The notes under the pieces: model-generated | Database searches by the model: none | What the model saw: only the letters and a program-made list of their open reading frames with translations | Told to the model about the DNA's origin: nothing | NCBI GenBank assembly: GCA_016124575.1 | Contig: WGNM01000022.1 | Location: forward strand, 87,057-151,056 | Direction of reading: 5' to 3' | DNA: 64,000 nucleotides | Source of the DNA: Cryomorphaceae bacterium | GTDB taxonomy: Bacteria > Bacteroidota > Bacteroidia > Flavobacteriales_D > Sanyastnellaceae | Position numbers and translations under genes: made by a program | Shown here: in pieces, positions 1 to 9,235 of the stretch | How the letters are laid out: every line of letters begins with the position of its first letter | Position numbering within the stretch: the first letter of the stretch is position 1

Positions 1-822
1 GCGAAAGGATCGAGCTCGTTTGTAATGGGGATGCACAAAACAGAAGAATCGCTTCGCGTTGCAATGAAAGAGAACGCATCGATTTACCGCGAAGAGAACT
101 ACCAACAGAATTACAGCTTCGACCCGGGAGATCCCGATACATATATCGCGCTAACCCTTCGTCAGAACGCATATTTAGACAATAGTTTATTGCTCTCGCA
201 GAAAATTCAGGATCAATTTCGAACACGCGTTGGTCGAGTTGACAGGGGTGTAAGACAAGCAGGCTATTTCGTAATATGTTACACCACCATGCCCAGTGTA
301 TTGGTGGAATTGGGCTTTTTGACCAATGAAGAAGAAGAAGACTTTCTGAACAGTAAAGATGGGCGCAGCTATATGGCTTCTGCCCTATTTAGAGCATTCA
401 AAGAATACAAGACTGAGATTGAAGGAGAAAGCAGTGGTGAGGAAACAATAGTTCAACATCCTACGCCAGTAGAAAAGCCAAAAGAAGAACAAAAACCGAA
501 AGATATTGTGCATGTTGACTCAAAGTGGACTGAAAAGATAAAATACCGCGATGTTAGTGGTGTTCATTATCAAGTTCAAATTGTGACATCGAGTGCGCGA
601 CTGACAATAAAGCCTGAGAACTTTAACGGATTGGTGAAGGTTGATGAGTATATTCGCGATGGAATTTACAAGTACGCTGCAGGCAAAACCACAGACTTTG
701 AAGAAGCGCGTGATATGCAGCGAATATTGAGAGAAAACGGATTTCCTGGAGCGTTTGTAATTGCATTTCGAGACAAAGAAAGGATCGTTATTGCAGAAGC
801 ATTAAAAGGAAATTCAAAATAG
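1..822 (+). CDS. N-acetylmuramoyl-L-alanine amidase (Amidase_3), 5'-truncated
   Basis: This is the C-terminal part of a zinc-dependent cell-wall amidase that cleaves the bond between N-acetylmuramic acid and the stem peptide. The reading frame is open from base 1, so the true start lies upstream of the window. Visible family features are the helix reading hkteEsl.vA..ENasI, the segment S.lLsqkIqdqf near residues 60-70, and the PSVLVELGFLTNEEEE motif with its catalytic glutamate near residue 100. After a Glu/Lys/Pro-rich linker, the last 90 residues resemble a SPOR-like module (YQVQIVTSS...G.VKV..Y...GIYKYAAGKT) that would bind septal peptidoglycan. Zinc ligands in the N-terminal part are outside the window. 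An MCE gene follows after 8 nt and is likely cotranscribed. Confidence 0.9.
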   Translation, partial: AKGSSSFVMGMHKTEESLRVAMKENASIYREENYQQNYSFDPGDPDTYIALTLRQNAYLDNSLLLSQKIQDQFRTRVGRVDRGVRQAGYFVICYTTMPSVLVELGFLTNEEEEDFLNSKDGRSYMASALFRAFKEYKTEIEGESSGEETIVQHPTPVEKPKEEQKPKDIVHVDSKWTEKIKYRDVSGVHYQVQIVTSSARLTIKPENFNGLVKVDEYIRDGIYKYAAGKTTDFEEARDMQRILRENGFPGAFVIAFRDKERIVIAEALKGNSK

Positions 823-830
823 TATAAACA

Positions 831-1877
831 GTGAGTGGCGTTTCAAAAGAGTTTAAAATAGGCAGCATCGTAATAGTGAGCATCACCCTTTTGGTGTTGG
901 GCATGAATTACTTGAAAGGGGTAAACTTGTTTGCTTCGCAACGAAAATTCAATGCTGTTTATTCAAATATTGACGGATTGGGACCGTCTAACCCTGTCAT
1001 TTTGAATGGATTTAAAATCGGACTTGTCCAAAAAGTAGGTTTCCACTCCTCTGGTGATGGCACTTTGGTAGCCACCTTCTCTATCGATCAAAAAGAGCTG
1101 AAGATACCGAGCGACACCAAGGCCCGCATCATCAGTTCAGATTTCTTTGGATCGAAAGCCATTGAGCTCATGATTGGAACATCCGGCGTGGAAGCCGCAA
1201 ATGGCGACACCTTAAGTTCAGAAATTCAGATGGGACTAGCCGAAGCTGTAAGGATAGAACTTATCCCGCTCAAGAAAAAAACAGACGAGTTGATAGAAGG
1301 TGTGGATGATATCTTGACCAATTTAAAATCTGTATTTGCCGCCGACGCTACTCAAGGCTTACCGAAAGTATTCGAAAGCTTGCAGCGCACCATGAGCAAT
1401 TTAGAATCTACTACAGCTGTGCTGGATGGCACCATACGTGAAAACCGATCGGCGCTGGATGGGATTTTTAGCAATGTTTTGAGCATTACAGACAACCTAG
1501 AGGCTAACAATACGAAGCTTTCGAATATCATCAACAACTTCAACTCTATCAGCGATAGCTTGGCAAAAATTGAACTCGCAGCTACGATTAAAAAGGCTGA
1601 TAAGACCTTGGCTGACGTCTCTTCAATAATGGATAAAGTGAATTCGGGAGAAGGATCATTGGGGATGTTGATCAACAACGACACATTGCACACCTCGTTG
1701 CTTGAAACGAATAAAGAGGTACAATTTCTCATAAATGACCTCTACATGAACCCGTGGAAATACGTACATGTTTCTATCTTTGGAAAAAAGCCGGAAGAAA
1801 AATTTTCTCGTCAGGAATTGGAACAACTGCGTGACCTGATCGACGAAGAGATTGATTCTTCAAAGCAACCAAAATAG
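831..1877 (+). CDS. MlaD/MCE-domain lipid-transport substrate-binding protein
   Basis: This is a 348-residue periplasmic protein anchored by one N-terminal helix. MCE proteins of the MlaD type ferry phospholipids between inner and outer membrane together with an ABC transporter. The start is a GTG and gives the usual family N-terminus (VSKEFKIGSIVIVSITLLVLG). The MCE domain follows at about residues 38-115 (FNAVYSNIDGLGPSNPVILNGFKIGLV, then FFGSKAIELMIG). The C-terminal half is helical and rich in Asn/Leu/Ser, consistent with the coiled tail of this family. No MlaE/MlaF genes sit next to it. It follows the amidase after 8 nt, a common Bacteroidota arrangement. The family call is firm and the transported lipid is unknown. 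Confidence 0.9.
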   Translation: MSGVSKEFKIGSIVIVSITLLVLGMNYLKGVNLFASQRKFNAVYSNIDGLGPSNPVILNGFKIGLVQKVGFHSSGDGTLVATFSIDQKELKIPSDTKARIISSDFFGSKAIELMIGTSGVEAANGDTLSSEIQMGLAEAVRIELIPLKKKTDELIEGVDDILTNLKSVFAADATQGLPKVFESLQRTMSNLESTTAVLDGTIRENRSALDGIFSNVLSITDNLEANNTKLSNIINNFNSISDSLAKIELAATIKKADKTLADVSSIMDKVNSGEGSLGMLINNDTLHTSLLETNKEVQFLINDLYMNPWKYVHVSIFGKKPEEKFSRQELEQLRDLIDEEIDSSKQPK

Positions 1878-1886
1878 AGCTGATTC

Positions 1887-3224
1887 ATGATTTCACAGAT
1901 ACTCTTCATTCTGGTTTTTGCAACTGGGATTTTCCTTTTCGCTCGACGTGCCAAGACCATACGGAGAAACATTCTTCTTGGCAAGGATGTAGACCGCAGC
2001 GACAATCGATCTGAGCGCCTAAAAAACTTGATATTGGTGGCCTTTGGTCAATCGAAAATGGTTGTGCGACCTGTTTCAGGGATTCTACACCTCCTCGTCT
2101 ACCTCGGTTTCATCATCATCAACATTGAAGTCCTTGAAATAGTTCTTGACGGTATATTGGGCACCCACCGTTTGTTTGCCTCAACCCTCGGAGGTCTTTA
2201 CGATGTTTTGATAGGCACTTTTGAGCTTTTGGCTCTCGGAGTCTTGGTGGCGTGTGTGATTTTTTTGATCCGAAGAAATGTATTGAATATCAAACGCTTT
2301 CATAGCAAAGAGCTGACTTCATGGCCGAAGAGTGATGCAAACATCATTTTGGTTACCGAGATACTTTTGATGTTCGCCTTTTTAAGCATGAACGCTACCG
2401 ATGCTCTATTGCAAGTTGCAAATGCAGGCGGTGCGCCAGATGCAGCACATTATCTCGCTGCGGGATCATTTCCAATAAGCCAGTACCTTGTGCCATTGTT
2501 TGATGGATTGAGTGTGAATGGATTGGTCATGGTTGAGCGAGGCATGTGGTGGTTTCACATCATCGGCATTATGGCCTTTTTGGTTTATGTCTCGTATTCC
2601 AAACATTTGCACATCATGCTGGCTTTTCCAGCCACGTATTTCGGCAACCTGAATCCAAAGGGTTACATGCCCAACATGGAAGCTGTTACCTCAGAAGTAA
2701 AGATGATGTTGGACCCACAGGCAGACCCTTACGCTGCTGCACCAGCGGGAAGTGAGCCACAGCGTTTTGGCGCAAAGGATGTTACTGACCTCAGTTGGAA
2801 ACAGTTACTTGATTCTTATTCATGCACCGAGTGCGGACGTTGCACTTCTGTTTGTCCGGCCAACCAGACCGGTAAGCTGCTATCGCCTCGCAAAGTGCTG
2901 ATGGACACGCGTGACCGACTTGAAGAAGTTGGCAAAAACATAGATCTCGGTGTAGAAGAAACAGATGGCAAATCGCTTCTCGGCAGCTACATCACCGAAG
3001 AAGAATTGTGGGCATGCACCACGTGCAACGCATGCACCGATGCTTGTCCGATAAACCTCGACCCGCTCAGCGTAATCATGGAGATGCGCCGCTACCTCAT
3101 CATGGAAGAAAGCAAGTCTCCAGAGTCGATTACTTCAATGTTCAACAACATTGAGAACAATGGAGCACCATGGGCTTTTCCTGCTGCAGACCGCGGAAAG
3201 TGGATTGATGAATTAAACGCCTGA
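1887..3224 (+). CDS. Membrane (Fe-S) oxidoreductase, HdrD/GlpC-like with NarI-like membrane domain
   Basis: This 445-residue protein combines an N-terminal membrane part (about five hydrophobic segments between residues 1 and 260, resembling the cytochrome-b-type NarI/HdrE domain) with a C-terminal ferredoxin-like domain. Two 4Fe-4S motifs are visible: CTECGRCTSVCP at about residue 312 and CTTCNACTDACP at about 376. Such proteins pass electrons between the quinone pool and a partner with a cysteine-rich CCG domain. That partner is encoded 4 nt downstream. The electron donor is not shown by the sequence. Start is ATG, 9 nt after the MCE gene. Confidence 0.88.
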   Translation: MISQILFILVFATGIFLFARRAKTIRRNILLGKDVDRSDNRSERLKNLILVAFGQSKMVVRPVSGILHLLVYLGFIIINIEVLEIVLDGILGTHRLFASTLGGLYDVLIGTFELLALGVLVACVIFLIRRNVLNIKRFHSKELTSWPKSDANIILVTEILLMFAFLSMNATDALLQVANAGGAPDAAHYLAAGSFPISQYLVPLFDGLSVNGLVMVERGMWWFHIIGIMAFLVYVSYSKHLHIMLAFPATYFGNLNPKGYMPNMEAVTSEVKMMLDPQADPYAAAPAGSEPQRFGAKDVTDLSWKQLLDSYSCTECGRCTSVCPANQTGKLLSPRKVLMDTRDRLEEVGKNIDLGVEETDGKSLLGSYITEEELWACTTCNACTDACPINLDPLSVIMEMRRYLIMEESKSPESITSMFNNIENNGAPWAFPAADRGKWIDELNA

Positions 3225-3228
3225 TAAA

Positions 3229-4026
3229 ATGAGTCAAAGCATACACGTACCTACAATGGCCGAAATGGCTGCCAGCGGCGAAGTTCCCGAGATTCTTTTT
3301 TGGGTAGGATGTTCAGGCAGTTTCGACGATCGCGCAAAGCGTATAACAAAAGCCATTGTCCGCATCTTAAATCACTGCAACGTGAAATTCGCCGTTCTAG
3401 GTGCAGAAGAAAGCTGTAGTGGTGACCCCGCGAAACGCGCAGGTAACGAATTCCTATTTCAAATGCAGGCAATGCAAAACATCGCTGTATTGAATGGTTA
3501 TGGAATAAAAAAAGTGGTTACTGGCTGTCCGCATTGCTTCAACACCCTCAAAAACGAATACCCTCAGCTTGGAGGTGAATACGAAGTGATACACCACACC
3601 CAACTTGTGAATGAGTTGTTGGCTGACGGACGCATGACAGTAAGCGGTGGCGGAGATTTCAAAGGAAAGCGCATCACCTTTCATGACCCTTGCTATTTGG
3701 GCCGTGCAAACGACGTTTTCGAAGCGCCACGTGCTGTTCTGGAAAAACTAGATGCCGAGTTGGTTGAAATGAAACGCTGCAAAACAAAAGGATTGTGCTG
3801 TGGTGCTGGTGGTGCTCAGATGTTCAAAGAAGCTGAGCCGGGCAACAAAGAGGTAAACGTTGAACGGACAGAAGACGCGCTCGAAGTAAAACCAAACATC
3901 ATCGCAACGGGATGTCCGTTCTGCAACACGATGATGACCGATGGAGTGAAAAACTTCAACAAAGAAGAAGAAATACAAGTTAAAGACATAGCAGAGTTGA
4001 TTGCAGAGGCAGCAGACCTGCTTTGA
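3229..4026 (+). CDS. Cysteine-rich (CCG) domain (Fe-S) oxidoreductase subunit, HdrB/LutA-like
   Basis: This 265-residue protein carries two cysteine-rich CCG domains like those of heterodisulfide reductase subunit B, LutA and GlpC. The first domain shows CSGSF...ESCSGDPAKR...GCPHCFNTL. The second shows FHDPCYLGR...CKTKGLCCGAGG...GCPFCNTMM. These cysteines ligate an unusual 4Fe-4S cluster in characterised members. It lies 4 nt after the membrane Fe-S subunit, so the two very likely form one complex. The following FabG-like gene starts 14 nt downstream. Substrate unknown. Confidence 0.88.
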   Translation: MSQSIHVPTMAEMAASGEVPEILFWVGCSGSFDDRAKRITKAIVRILNHCNVKFAVLGAEESCSGDPAKRAGNEFLFQMQAMQNIAVLNGYGIKKVVTGCPHCFNTLKNEYPQLGGEYEVIHHTQLVNELLADGRMTVSGGGDFKGKRITFHDPCYLGRANDVFEAPRAVLEKLDAELVEMKRCKTKGLCCGAGGAQMFKEAEPGNKEVNVERTEDALEVKPNIIATGCPFCNTMMTDGVKNFNKEEEIQVKDIAELIAEAADLL

Positions 4027-4040
4027 TAAAAAGATACGAA

Positions 4041-4787
4041 ATGAAACTACTAGAAGGAAAAGTAGCAATAATAACAGGCGCTTCCCGCGGAATTGGAAAA
4101 GGCATCGCTGAATCGTTTGTCCGCCACGGCGCAACTGTAGCATTCACCTACCTATCATCAGATGAGAAGGCACGTGCCTTGGAGCAAGAACTAAGCGCAC
4201 AGGGTGGTGTTGCAAAAGGATTCCGCTCAGATGCTTCCAAATATGATTCAGCGCATCAGCTTGTTGACGATGTGATGGCAGAGTTCGGGAAAATCGATAT
4301 CGTGGTCAACAATGCGGGCATCACACGCGACAATTTGTTGATGCGGATGACCGAAGAGCAGTGGGATGAGATCATGGAGATCAACCTAAAATCGGCATTT
4401 AATCTTACAAAAGCAGTTATAAAACCGATGCTAAAAGCACGTTCAGGTTCGATTGTGAACATGAGCTCGGTAGTGGGTGTGAAAGGCAATGGCGGACAAG
4501 CCAACTACGCCGCATCGAAAGCCGGAATGATAGGATTCACCAAATCGGTAGCTGCTGAATTGGGATCTCGCAACATACGTTGCAATGCCATCGCACCGGG
4601 ATTCATCGAAACAGAGATGACAGGAGCATTGGATGAAAAAGTAGTACAAGGCTGGAGAGATGCTATACCTCTTAAGCGTGGTGGGACAACAGAAGACGTA
4701 GCTAATTTAACCGTGTTCCTCGCGTCAGACATGAGCGCCTATATTACAGGCCAGGTGATCAATGTAGACGGTGGGATGTTGATGTAA
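4041..4787 (+). CDS. fabG: 3-oxoacyl-ACP reductase FabG-like SDR
   Basis: This is a short-chain dehydrogenase of 248 residues that reduces 3-oxoacyl-ACP with NADPH in fatty-acid synthesis. Visible motifs are the cofactor loop TGASRGIGKGIA near the N-terminus, NNAG at about residue 87, the catalytic Ser of SVVGVKG, YAASKAG (Tyr and Lys of the triad) at about 155, and the C-terminal ITGQVINVDGGM that is typical of FabG. I chose the ATG at 4041 (MKLLEGKVAIITG) over an in-frame TTG 18 nt upstream, because the family starts close to the beta1 strand. It is the likely last or middle gene of the run with the Fe-S oxidoreductase genes. Assignment to FabG rather than another SDR rests on the ending and full-length pattern. 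Confidence 0.85.
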   Translation: MKLLEGKVAIITGASRGIGKGIAESFVRHGATVAFTYLSSDEKARALEQELSAQGGVAKGFRSDASKYDSAHQLVDDVMAEFGKIDIVVNNAGITRDNLLMRMTEEQWDEIMEINLKSAFNLTKAVIKPMLKARSGSIVNMSSVVGVKGNGGQANYAASKAGMIGFTKSVAAELGSRNIRCNAIAPGFIETEMTGALDEKVVQGWRDAIPLKRGGTTEDVANLTVFLASDMSAYITGQVINVDGGMLM

Positions 4788-4794
4788 TGAAATT

Positions 4795-6882
4795 TTGAAT
4801 CTACTCTTTGAATATCCTTCTTGGCTCATACTAGCGTGTGGTGGCTTTGCTTTTATCTTCGCTTTTTGGTTGTACCGCAGCGATCGATTAAACGGGCACC
4901 TCTCATTGCCTGCGCGGATATTCCTTGGATTCATCCGATTTATCGCTCTCTTTTTGCTAGCCATCTTCCTCCTGCACCCACTATTAAAATCGGTGCTACG
5001 CGAAGTTGAAGATCCGATTGTCGTCGTCGCCATCGACGATTCTGAATCGATTGCCTCAGGCAGTGATTCCAGCTATGTGCTAGGCAGCTACAGGTCAGAT
5101 ATTCAAGCCTTGGTTGCGAATCTTTCAGAAACCTTTGAAGTGCGTACGTATAATTTCGGTGAGCAGTTTGGGGAAGGCACAGATTCATTGACATTCAATC
5201 AGAAGATTACCGATTTTGACCCCTTACTTGATGGTTTGTATAGCCGCTATTCGAATCGCAATGTAGGTGCTGTGATCATTGCGTCTGACGGTGTATATAA
5301 CCGCGGTAAAAATCCACTGTACGACGCCAAGAAACTCAATGCACCCGTGTACACAATTGCTTTGGGAGACACTGTTCCGAAGAGAGATTTAAGGGTTGTA
5401 AACGTGGCGTCGAACCGTTTGGCTTATTTGGGGAATAAATTCCCGATTGAGATACTCGTGGAAGGACGGGAAGCAGCGGGAACGCAGACGCAGCTAACGA
5501 TAGAAAACAACGGAGGTATTGTTTTTTCTGAAAGTGTGAGTTTCAATGAAGACTTTCAACAGAAAACCATTCGCACAACTTTGGAAGCTGATAAATCAGG
5601 AAGTCAACGTTACCGCATTACCTTGAAGCCCATCAGCAATGAAGCTACAACCGCTAACAACATTACCGATGTATTTGTAGATGTGCTGCAGAACCGTCAG
5701 AAAATATTGATTCTTTCTACTGCACCGCATCCCGATGTAGCAGCCATGGCTGAAAGCATACGTTCGAATGAGAATTATGAGGTCAATGTCGCTTTGGCGG
5801 ATGAATTCGATGGTAAAATCTCCGACTACAGCTTGGCAATATTTGTCCAAATACCCGCTATTTCAGGAGCCGGAGACCGTTTCATAACAGAAGCTATGGA
5901 TGCCAACGTTCCTTGTCTATTCATGCTCGGTGCGAACACCTCATTCACCTCTTTCAACAACTTGAAACTCGGTTATTCTCTGACCGGATTTAAAGGCACT
6001 ATGTCGGATGTTCACGGCAGCTTCACCAAAGGCTTCAACAATTTCCGGGTTGAAGAAGAGGTGCAACGCATGTTCCGTGAGTTGCCTCCACTACGGGTGC
6101 CATTTGGAGAGTTGAAAAGTTCAGCCGGCGCGATAAACGTAGTAAATCAACGCATCGGCATGATCGATACTGATTTGCCGCTTGTAAGCTTCAATAAAGT
6201 AAGGTCGAATAACATTGCCGTTGTATTTGGTGAAGGACTTTGGAGATGGCGGATGATTAACTTCGTGAAGCAAGGAAGTCACAACCGATACAACACCTTC
6301 ATCGCCAAGGTGGTTCAGTATATGGCCAACAAAGAAGACCGTCGACAGTTTAGAATCCGTGCACCGAAAAGTCAGGGTGAAAATGAACGACTGCTTTTCG
6401 AAGCAGAGGTGTACGACGATACGTATGAAGCGATTACCGATCCTGAAGTTACGCTTACAATTACCAATGATCAGGGCGCCAATTTCGAATTCACCTTCAG
6501 CAGAAACGACCGCTATTACAAACTCGATGCGGGGTTGTTGCCGGTTGGCGACTATTCGTGGGTAGCAAAGACGACTATAGGGGGCAAAGGACAAACATTG
6601 GATGGGAAATTTTCTGTTTACCCCTTGCAATTTGAATTGGCACAGACGACCGCTAACCACAAGCTACTCAACCAGTTTGCCATTGCGAATGGCGGACAAA
6701 TGGTTCTACCTAGCGATATGTTGGGATTGTCTGAATTGATTCGCAACAACGCAGAGGTAAAATCCATCTCGTTTGAAAGAAAACAGCTATCAGATTTAAT
6801 CGATGTCCGCTGGCTTCTGGCCTTCATCCTTCTTCTCCTTAGCACCGAATGGCTTCTCCGCAAGCGAAGTGGATCCTATTAA
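4795..6882 (+). CDS. Membrane-anchored VWA-domain protein of unknown function
   Basis: This is a 695-residue inner-membrane protein with two N-terminal transmembrane segments (about residues 8-26 and 40-62) and one at the C-terminus (about 670-688). After the second helix comes a von Willebrand A-like domain with the metal-site pattern D-D-S-E-S (VVVAIDDSESIASG) and a downstream IIASDGVYNRG. The middle holds a glutamine-amidotransferase-like fold region (ILILSTAPHPDVAAMAESI). This layout is common in Bacteroidota proteins encoded near MoxR/DUF58 clusters, but no such genes are present here. The start is TTG because no ATG fits the frame before the first helix. The next gene begins 43 nt after the stop. 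Confidence 0.75.
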   Translation: MNLLFEYPSWLILACGGFAFIFAFWLYRSDRLNGHLSLPARIFLGFIRFIALFLLAIFLLHPLLKSVLREVEDPIVVVAIDDSESIASGSDSSYVLGSYRSDIQALVANLSETFEVRTYNFGEQFGEGTDSLTFNQKITDFDPLLDGLYSRYSNRNVGAVIIASDGVYNRGKNPLYDAKKLNAPVYTIALGDTVPKRDLRVVNVASNRLAYLGNKFPIEILVEGREAAGTQTQLTIENNGGIVFSESVSFNEDFQQKTIRTTLEADKSGSQRYRITLKPISNEATTANNITDVFVDVLQNRQKILILSTAPHPDVAAMAESIRSNENYEVNVALADEFDGKISDYSLAIFVQIPAISGAGDRFITEAMDANVPCLFMLGANTSFTSFNNLKLGYSLTGFKGTMSDVHGSFTKGFNNFRVEEEVQRMFRELPPLRVPFGELKSSAGAINVVNQRIGMIDTDLPLVSFNKVRSNNIAVVFGEGLWRWRMINFVKQGSHNRYNTFIAKVVQYMANKEDRRQFRIRAPKSQGENERLLFEAEVYDDTYEAITDPEVTLTITNDQGANFEFTFSRNDRYYKLDAGLLPVGDYSWVAKTTIGGKGQTLDGKFSVYPLQFELAQTTANHKLLNQFAIANGGQMVLPSDMLGLSELIRNNAEVKSISFERKQLSDLIDVRWLLAFILLLLSTEWLLRKRSGSY

Positions 6883-6925
6883 CAGAACGTCCCACATCCG
6901 CCGAGAGAGGCGAAAAGCAGCTACC

Positions 6926-7555
6926 ATGTTTCAACAACCCTTTTACACCCGCAAATGGTTTAAGGCAAGCGTTGCAATGCTATGTATTGCTGGCACTGCT
7001 TATATATTTCGCGAAGAGCTACTCACATCTGCTGGCGATTTCCTTGTACGAGAAGATGCTTGCGCTCAGGTTGATGCCATTGTTGTTTTAGGCGGCAACA
7101 GTTACGAGCGCGGGTTGGAGGGGGTGAAGCTTTTTCAAGCAGGCTGGGCCGATTTGGTAGTGTGCACAGGCGGCAACGTACCCACTGTTTTCGACGCTAT
7201 GGATACGGTGATTTACGAATCAGAGCTTACACGCTCGATGATGATGAGGAGAGGTGTTTCAGCAGATCAGGTTGTTGCATTAACCACAGCAACTAGCACC
7301 CGAGAAGAAGCCAGCGAAGTGTTGACGTGGTGTAAAGAGCACCGGAAGACGAGTTTGATGGTTGTGAGTAGCACCTTTCACACACGACGTGTATCGAGCA
7401 CTTTTGAAGAAGCCTTTGAAGGCAGCGGAATAGAATTGTTATTTCGCGCAGCACCATCAACCAGCTACGATGAGAAACGCTGGTGGGAGGCTGAATCAGG
7501 CTTGATTATGGTATTCAACGAATATGCGAAAACAGCGTATTACCTGATCAAGTAA
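6926..7555 (+). CDS. YdcF/SanA-family DUF218 membrane protein
   Basis: This 209-residue protein has a single N-terminal signal-anchor helix (WFKASVAMLCIAGTAYIF) followed by a DUF218 domain. Typical DUF218 motifs are AIVVLGGNSYERGLEGVKLF, LVVCTGGNVP, the conserved TSTREEA, and SSTFHTRRVSSTF. Members include SanA and ElyC, which act in envelope integrity or lipid-carrier metabolism, but the reaction is not settled. I chose the ATG at 6926 because an upstream in-frame start would overlap the VWA gene and add a non-hydrophobic leader. It faces rpmB with a shared terminator between them. Confidence 0.82.
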   Translation: MFQQPFYTRKWFKASVAMLCIAGTAYIFREELLTSAGDFLVREDACAQVDAIVVLGGNSYERGLEGVKLFQAGWADLVVCTGGNVPTVFDAMDTVIYESELTRSMMMRRGVSADQVVALTTATSTREEASEVLTWCKEHRKTSLMVVSSTFHTRRVSSTFEEAFEGSGIELLFRAAPSTSYDEKRWWEAESGLIMVFNEYAKTAYYLIK

Positions 7556-7565
7556 GACAATAAAA

Positions 7566-7590
7566 AAAGCGTCCCGTTGAGGAACGCTTT
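7566..7590. terminator. Bidirectional hairpin terminator
   Basis: Seven-base arms AAAGCGT (7566-7572) and ACGCTTT (7584-7590) flank an 11-nt loop. An A-run precedes the hairpin, so it gives a U-tract for leftward rpmB transcripts. It sits between the converging DUF218 gene and rpmB and could stop both. Confidence 0.7.
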
Positions 7591-7608
7591 CATATATTCA
7601 ACACCAGC

Positions 7609-7848
7609 TTAAGCGGTGTAAACTCCGAGTTCTTTTCCGCGTTTGATAGCAGCTTCAAGACCAATTTTATTGATCGTACGAAGTCCGTTCGCAGAAATAC
7701 GCAACGTCACCCAAGCGTCTTCAGACTCTAGGTAAAAACGTTTACGAATCAAGTTCGGGTAGAACTTACGCTTCGTTTTTCTATTTGAGTGAGAAACATT
7801 GTTCCCAACCATTACTTTCTTTCCAGTGATTTGACAAACACGAGCCAT
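7609..7848 (-). CDS. rpmB: 50S ribosomal protein L28
   Basis: This is a 79-residue, highly basic protein matching L28 over its whole length ([29 protein letters not shown], then [14 protein letters not shown]). L28 is a late-assembling large-subunit protein. The start at 7848 gives the standard MARVC N-terminus; a longer in-frame reading adds 16 unrelated residues. cinA lies upstream on the same strand. In many Bacteroidota, rpmG (L33) and a small DUF4295 gene follow rpmB, but here a terminator and an unrelated convergent gene follow instead. Confidence 0.97.
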   Translation of the reverse strand: MARVCQITGKKVMVGNNVSHSNRKTKRKFYPNLIRKRFYLESEDAWVTLRISANGLRTINKIGLEAAIKRGKELGVYTA

Positions 7849-7909
7849 CGTCTTCAGTATTAAACCATTCTCTAAAAATGGAGTGCAAAGAAACAAAAAA
7901 TCTTAGGAA

Positions 7910-9163
7910 TCACAAAGGTTGTTGACGTAAAATTTCATTTCGTGCCATAGAAAGCCCCATTTGAGAAGTTCTTTGCAGTATTCTTTTGCGATCTCCGCGG
8001 AAAAGGAACTTCTCTGCAACGGTTTCATTTGGTCCGGCAATGGCTATCCAAACCGTGCCTACAGGTTTTTCTTCACTGCCTCCATCTGGCCCAGCAATGC
8101 CCGACACAGCGATAGAATACGTAGAGTTTAATTTTTCTTTCACTCCATTGGCCATTTGGATTACAACCGCTTCTGATACCGCGCCATGTGCATGAATGGC
8201 ATTATCGTCGACCTGTAGCAGATTCACCTTCACATCGTTTGCATAAGATACCACACTGCCCAGAAAATAAGCCGAACTGCCGTGAATAGACGTAATTGCA
8301 GAAGCTATCCTGCCTCCAGTGCAACTTTCAGCGGTAGACAGTGTTGCTTTTCTTTCTTGGAGCAACTCCCCTACTGTAGCCTCGAGTGATTCATCATTAA
8401 AACCATACACCACTTCGCCTGCAATTTTCATGAATTCGCTGACCTTTTGATCCACATGCTTTTTGAGCAATTTTTCATCAGGTCCGCTCGTTGTGAGGCG
8501 CAGTTTTACCGCTCCAAACGAAGGGAGATATGCCAATTTGATATCCACCTCCGCTAGGCTTGCTTCCCAATCGGCGATTCGATTGGCCAGCATGCTTTCG
8601 CCAATTCCTTGCGTGAGGATGTGAAAGTGCAAAATGTGAGGTGTTTCAAAATGCAGGCGGATCTTTTCGAGCAGATGATCTTTCATAATGCCCTCCATCT
8701 CGAATGGAACACCCGGCATCGAAGCATAAACAACACCTTTGTATTCGAACCACATACCCTGAGCAGTGCCGCGTTTATTCTCTATCACTTGGCAGTTAGC
8801 GGGCAGGTCAGCTTGTTGGAGGTTCACATCGAGAATCGGAATGCCACGTTGTCCAAACATCGTCTTTATCTTCTCTTCAACACCCTCATTTCGAACCAAA
8901 TGAGTACTAAAATACTCGCACAACGTTGCTTTTGTTATGTCGTCATTTGTCGGCCCCAACCCACCCGTTATAAGCACCAGTTCAACCCGGCTGGCAGCAT
9001 CAGCAAGCGCCTGAAGAATATGCTCTCTGGTATCGGAGATGCTTGTGATTTGATACACGAAAATCCCCAATTCGTTGAGGTTTTTCGCCATCCATGCAGA
9101 ATTGGTATCTACAGTTTGTCCGATTAAGATTTCATCCCCGATGGTGATAAGCTCAGCACGCAT
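7910..9163 (-). CDS. cinA: CinA-family protein (competence/damage-inducible protein A)
   Basis: This 417-residue, full-length CinA has the N-terminal MoaB/MogA-like nucleotide-processing domain (AELITIGDEILIGQTVDTNSAWMAKNLNELGI, LVLITGGLGPTNDDITK, MPGVPFEMEGIM). It also has the C-terminal nicotinamide-nucleotide amidase domain (LSTAESCTGGRIASAITSIHGSSAYFLGSVVSYAN and AVSGIAGPDGGSEEKPVGTVWIAIA). The enzyme recycles pyridine nucleotides by deamidating NMN and may hydrolyse ADP-ribose. It sits 61 nt upstream of rpmB on the same strand, a conserved Bacteroidota pairing. A TACCTTTG promoter element lies 20 nt before the start. Confidence 0.93.
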   Translation of the reverse strand: MRAELITIGDEILIGQTVDTNSAWMAKNLNELGIFVYQITSISDTREHILQALADAASRVELVLITGGLGPTNDDITKATLCEYFSTHLVRNEGVEEKIKTMFGQRGIPILDVNLQQADLPANCQVIENKRGTAQGMWFEYKGVVYASMPGVPFEMEGIMKDHLLEKIRLHFETPHILHFHILTQGIGESMLANRIADWEASLAEVDIKLAYLPSFGAVKLRLTTSGPDEKLLKKHVDQKVSEFMKIAGEVVYGFNDESLEATVGELLQERKATLSTAESCTGGRIASAITSIHGSSAYFLGSVVSYANDVKVNLLQVDDNAIHAHGAVSEAVVIQMANGVKEKLNSTYSIAVSGIAGPDGGSEEKPVGTVWIAIAGPNETVAEKFLFRGDRKRILQRTSQMGLSMARNEILRQQPL

Positions 9164-9182
9164 AAATATTCGATTTCGTGGT

Positions 9183-9190
9183 CAAAGGTA
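9183..9190 (-). promoter_or_regulatory. -7 promoter element for cinA (TACCTTTG)
   Basis: Read leftward, this is TACCTTTG, a full match to the Bacteroidota -7 consensus TAnnTTTG. It lies about 20 nt before the cinA start. No convincing -33 TTTG was found. Confidence 0.5.
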
Positions 9191-9235
9191 CATAGTTGCC
9201 TGACATCTGATTATCTTGCAACAAATCATTTTAAC

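Noticed and set aside
6121..6660. Leftward open frame (179 codons) opposite the VWA gene
   Set aside because: No start context or motif, fully inside a convincing gene on the other strand.
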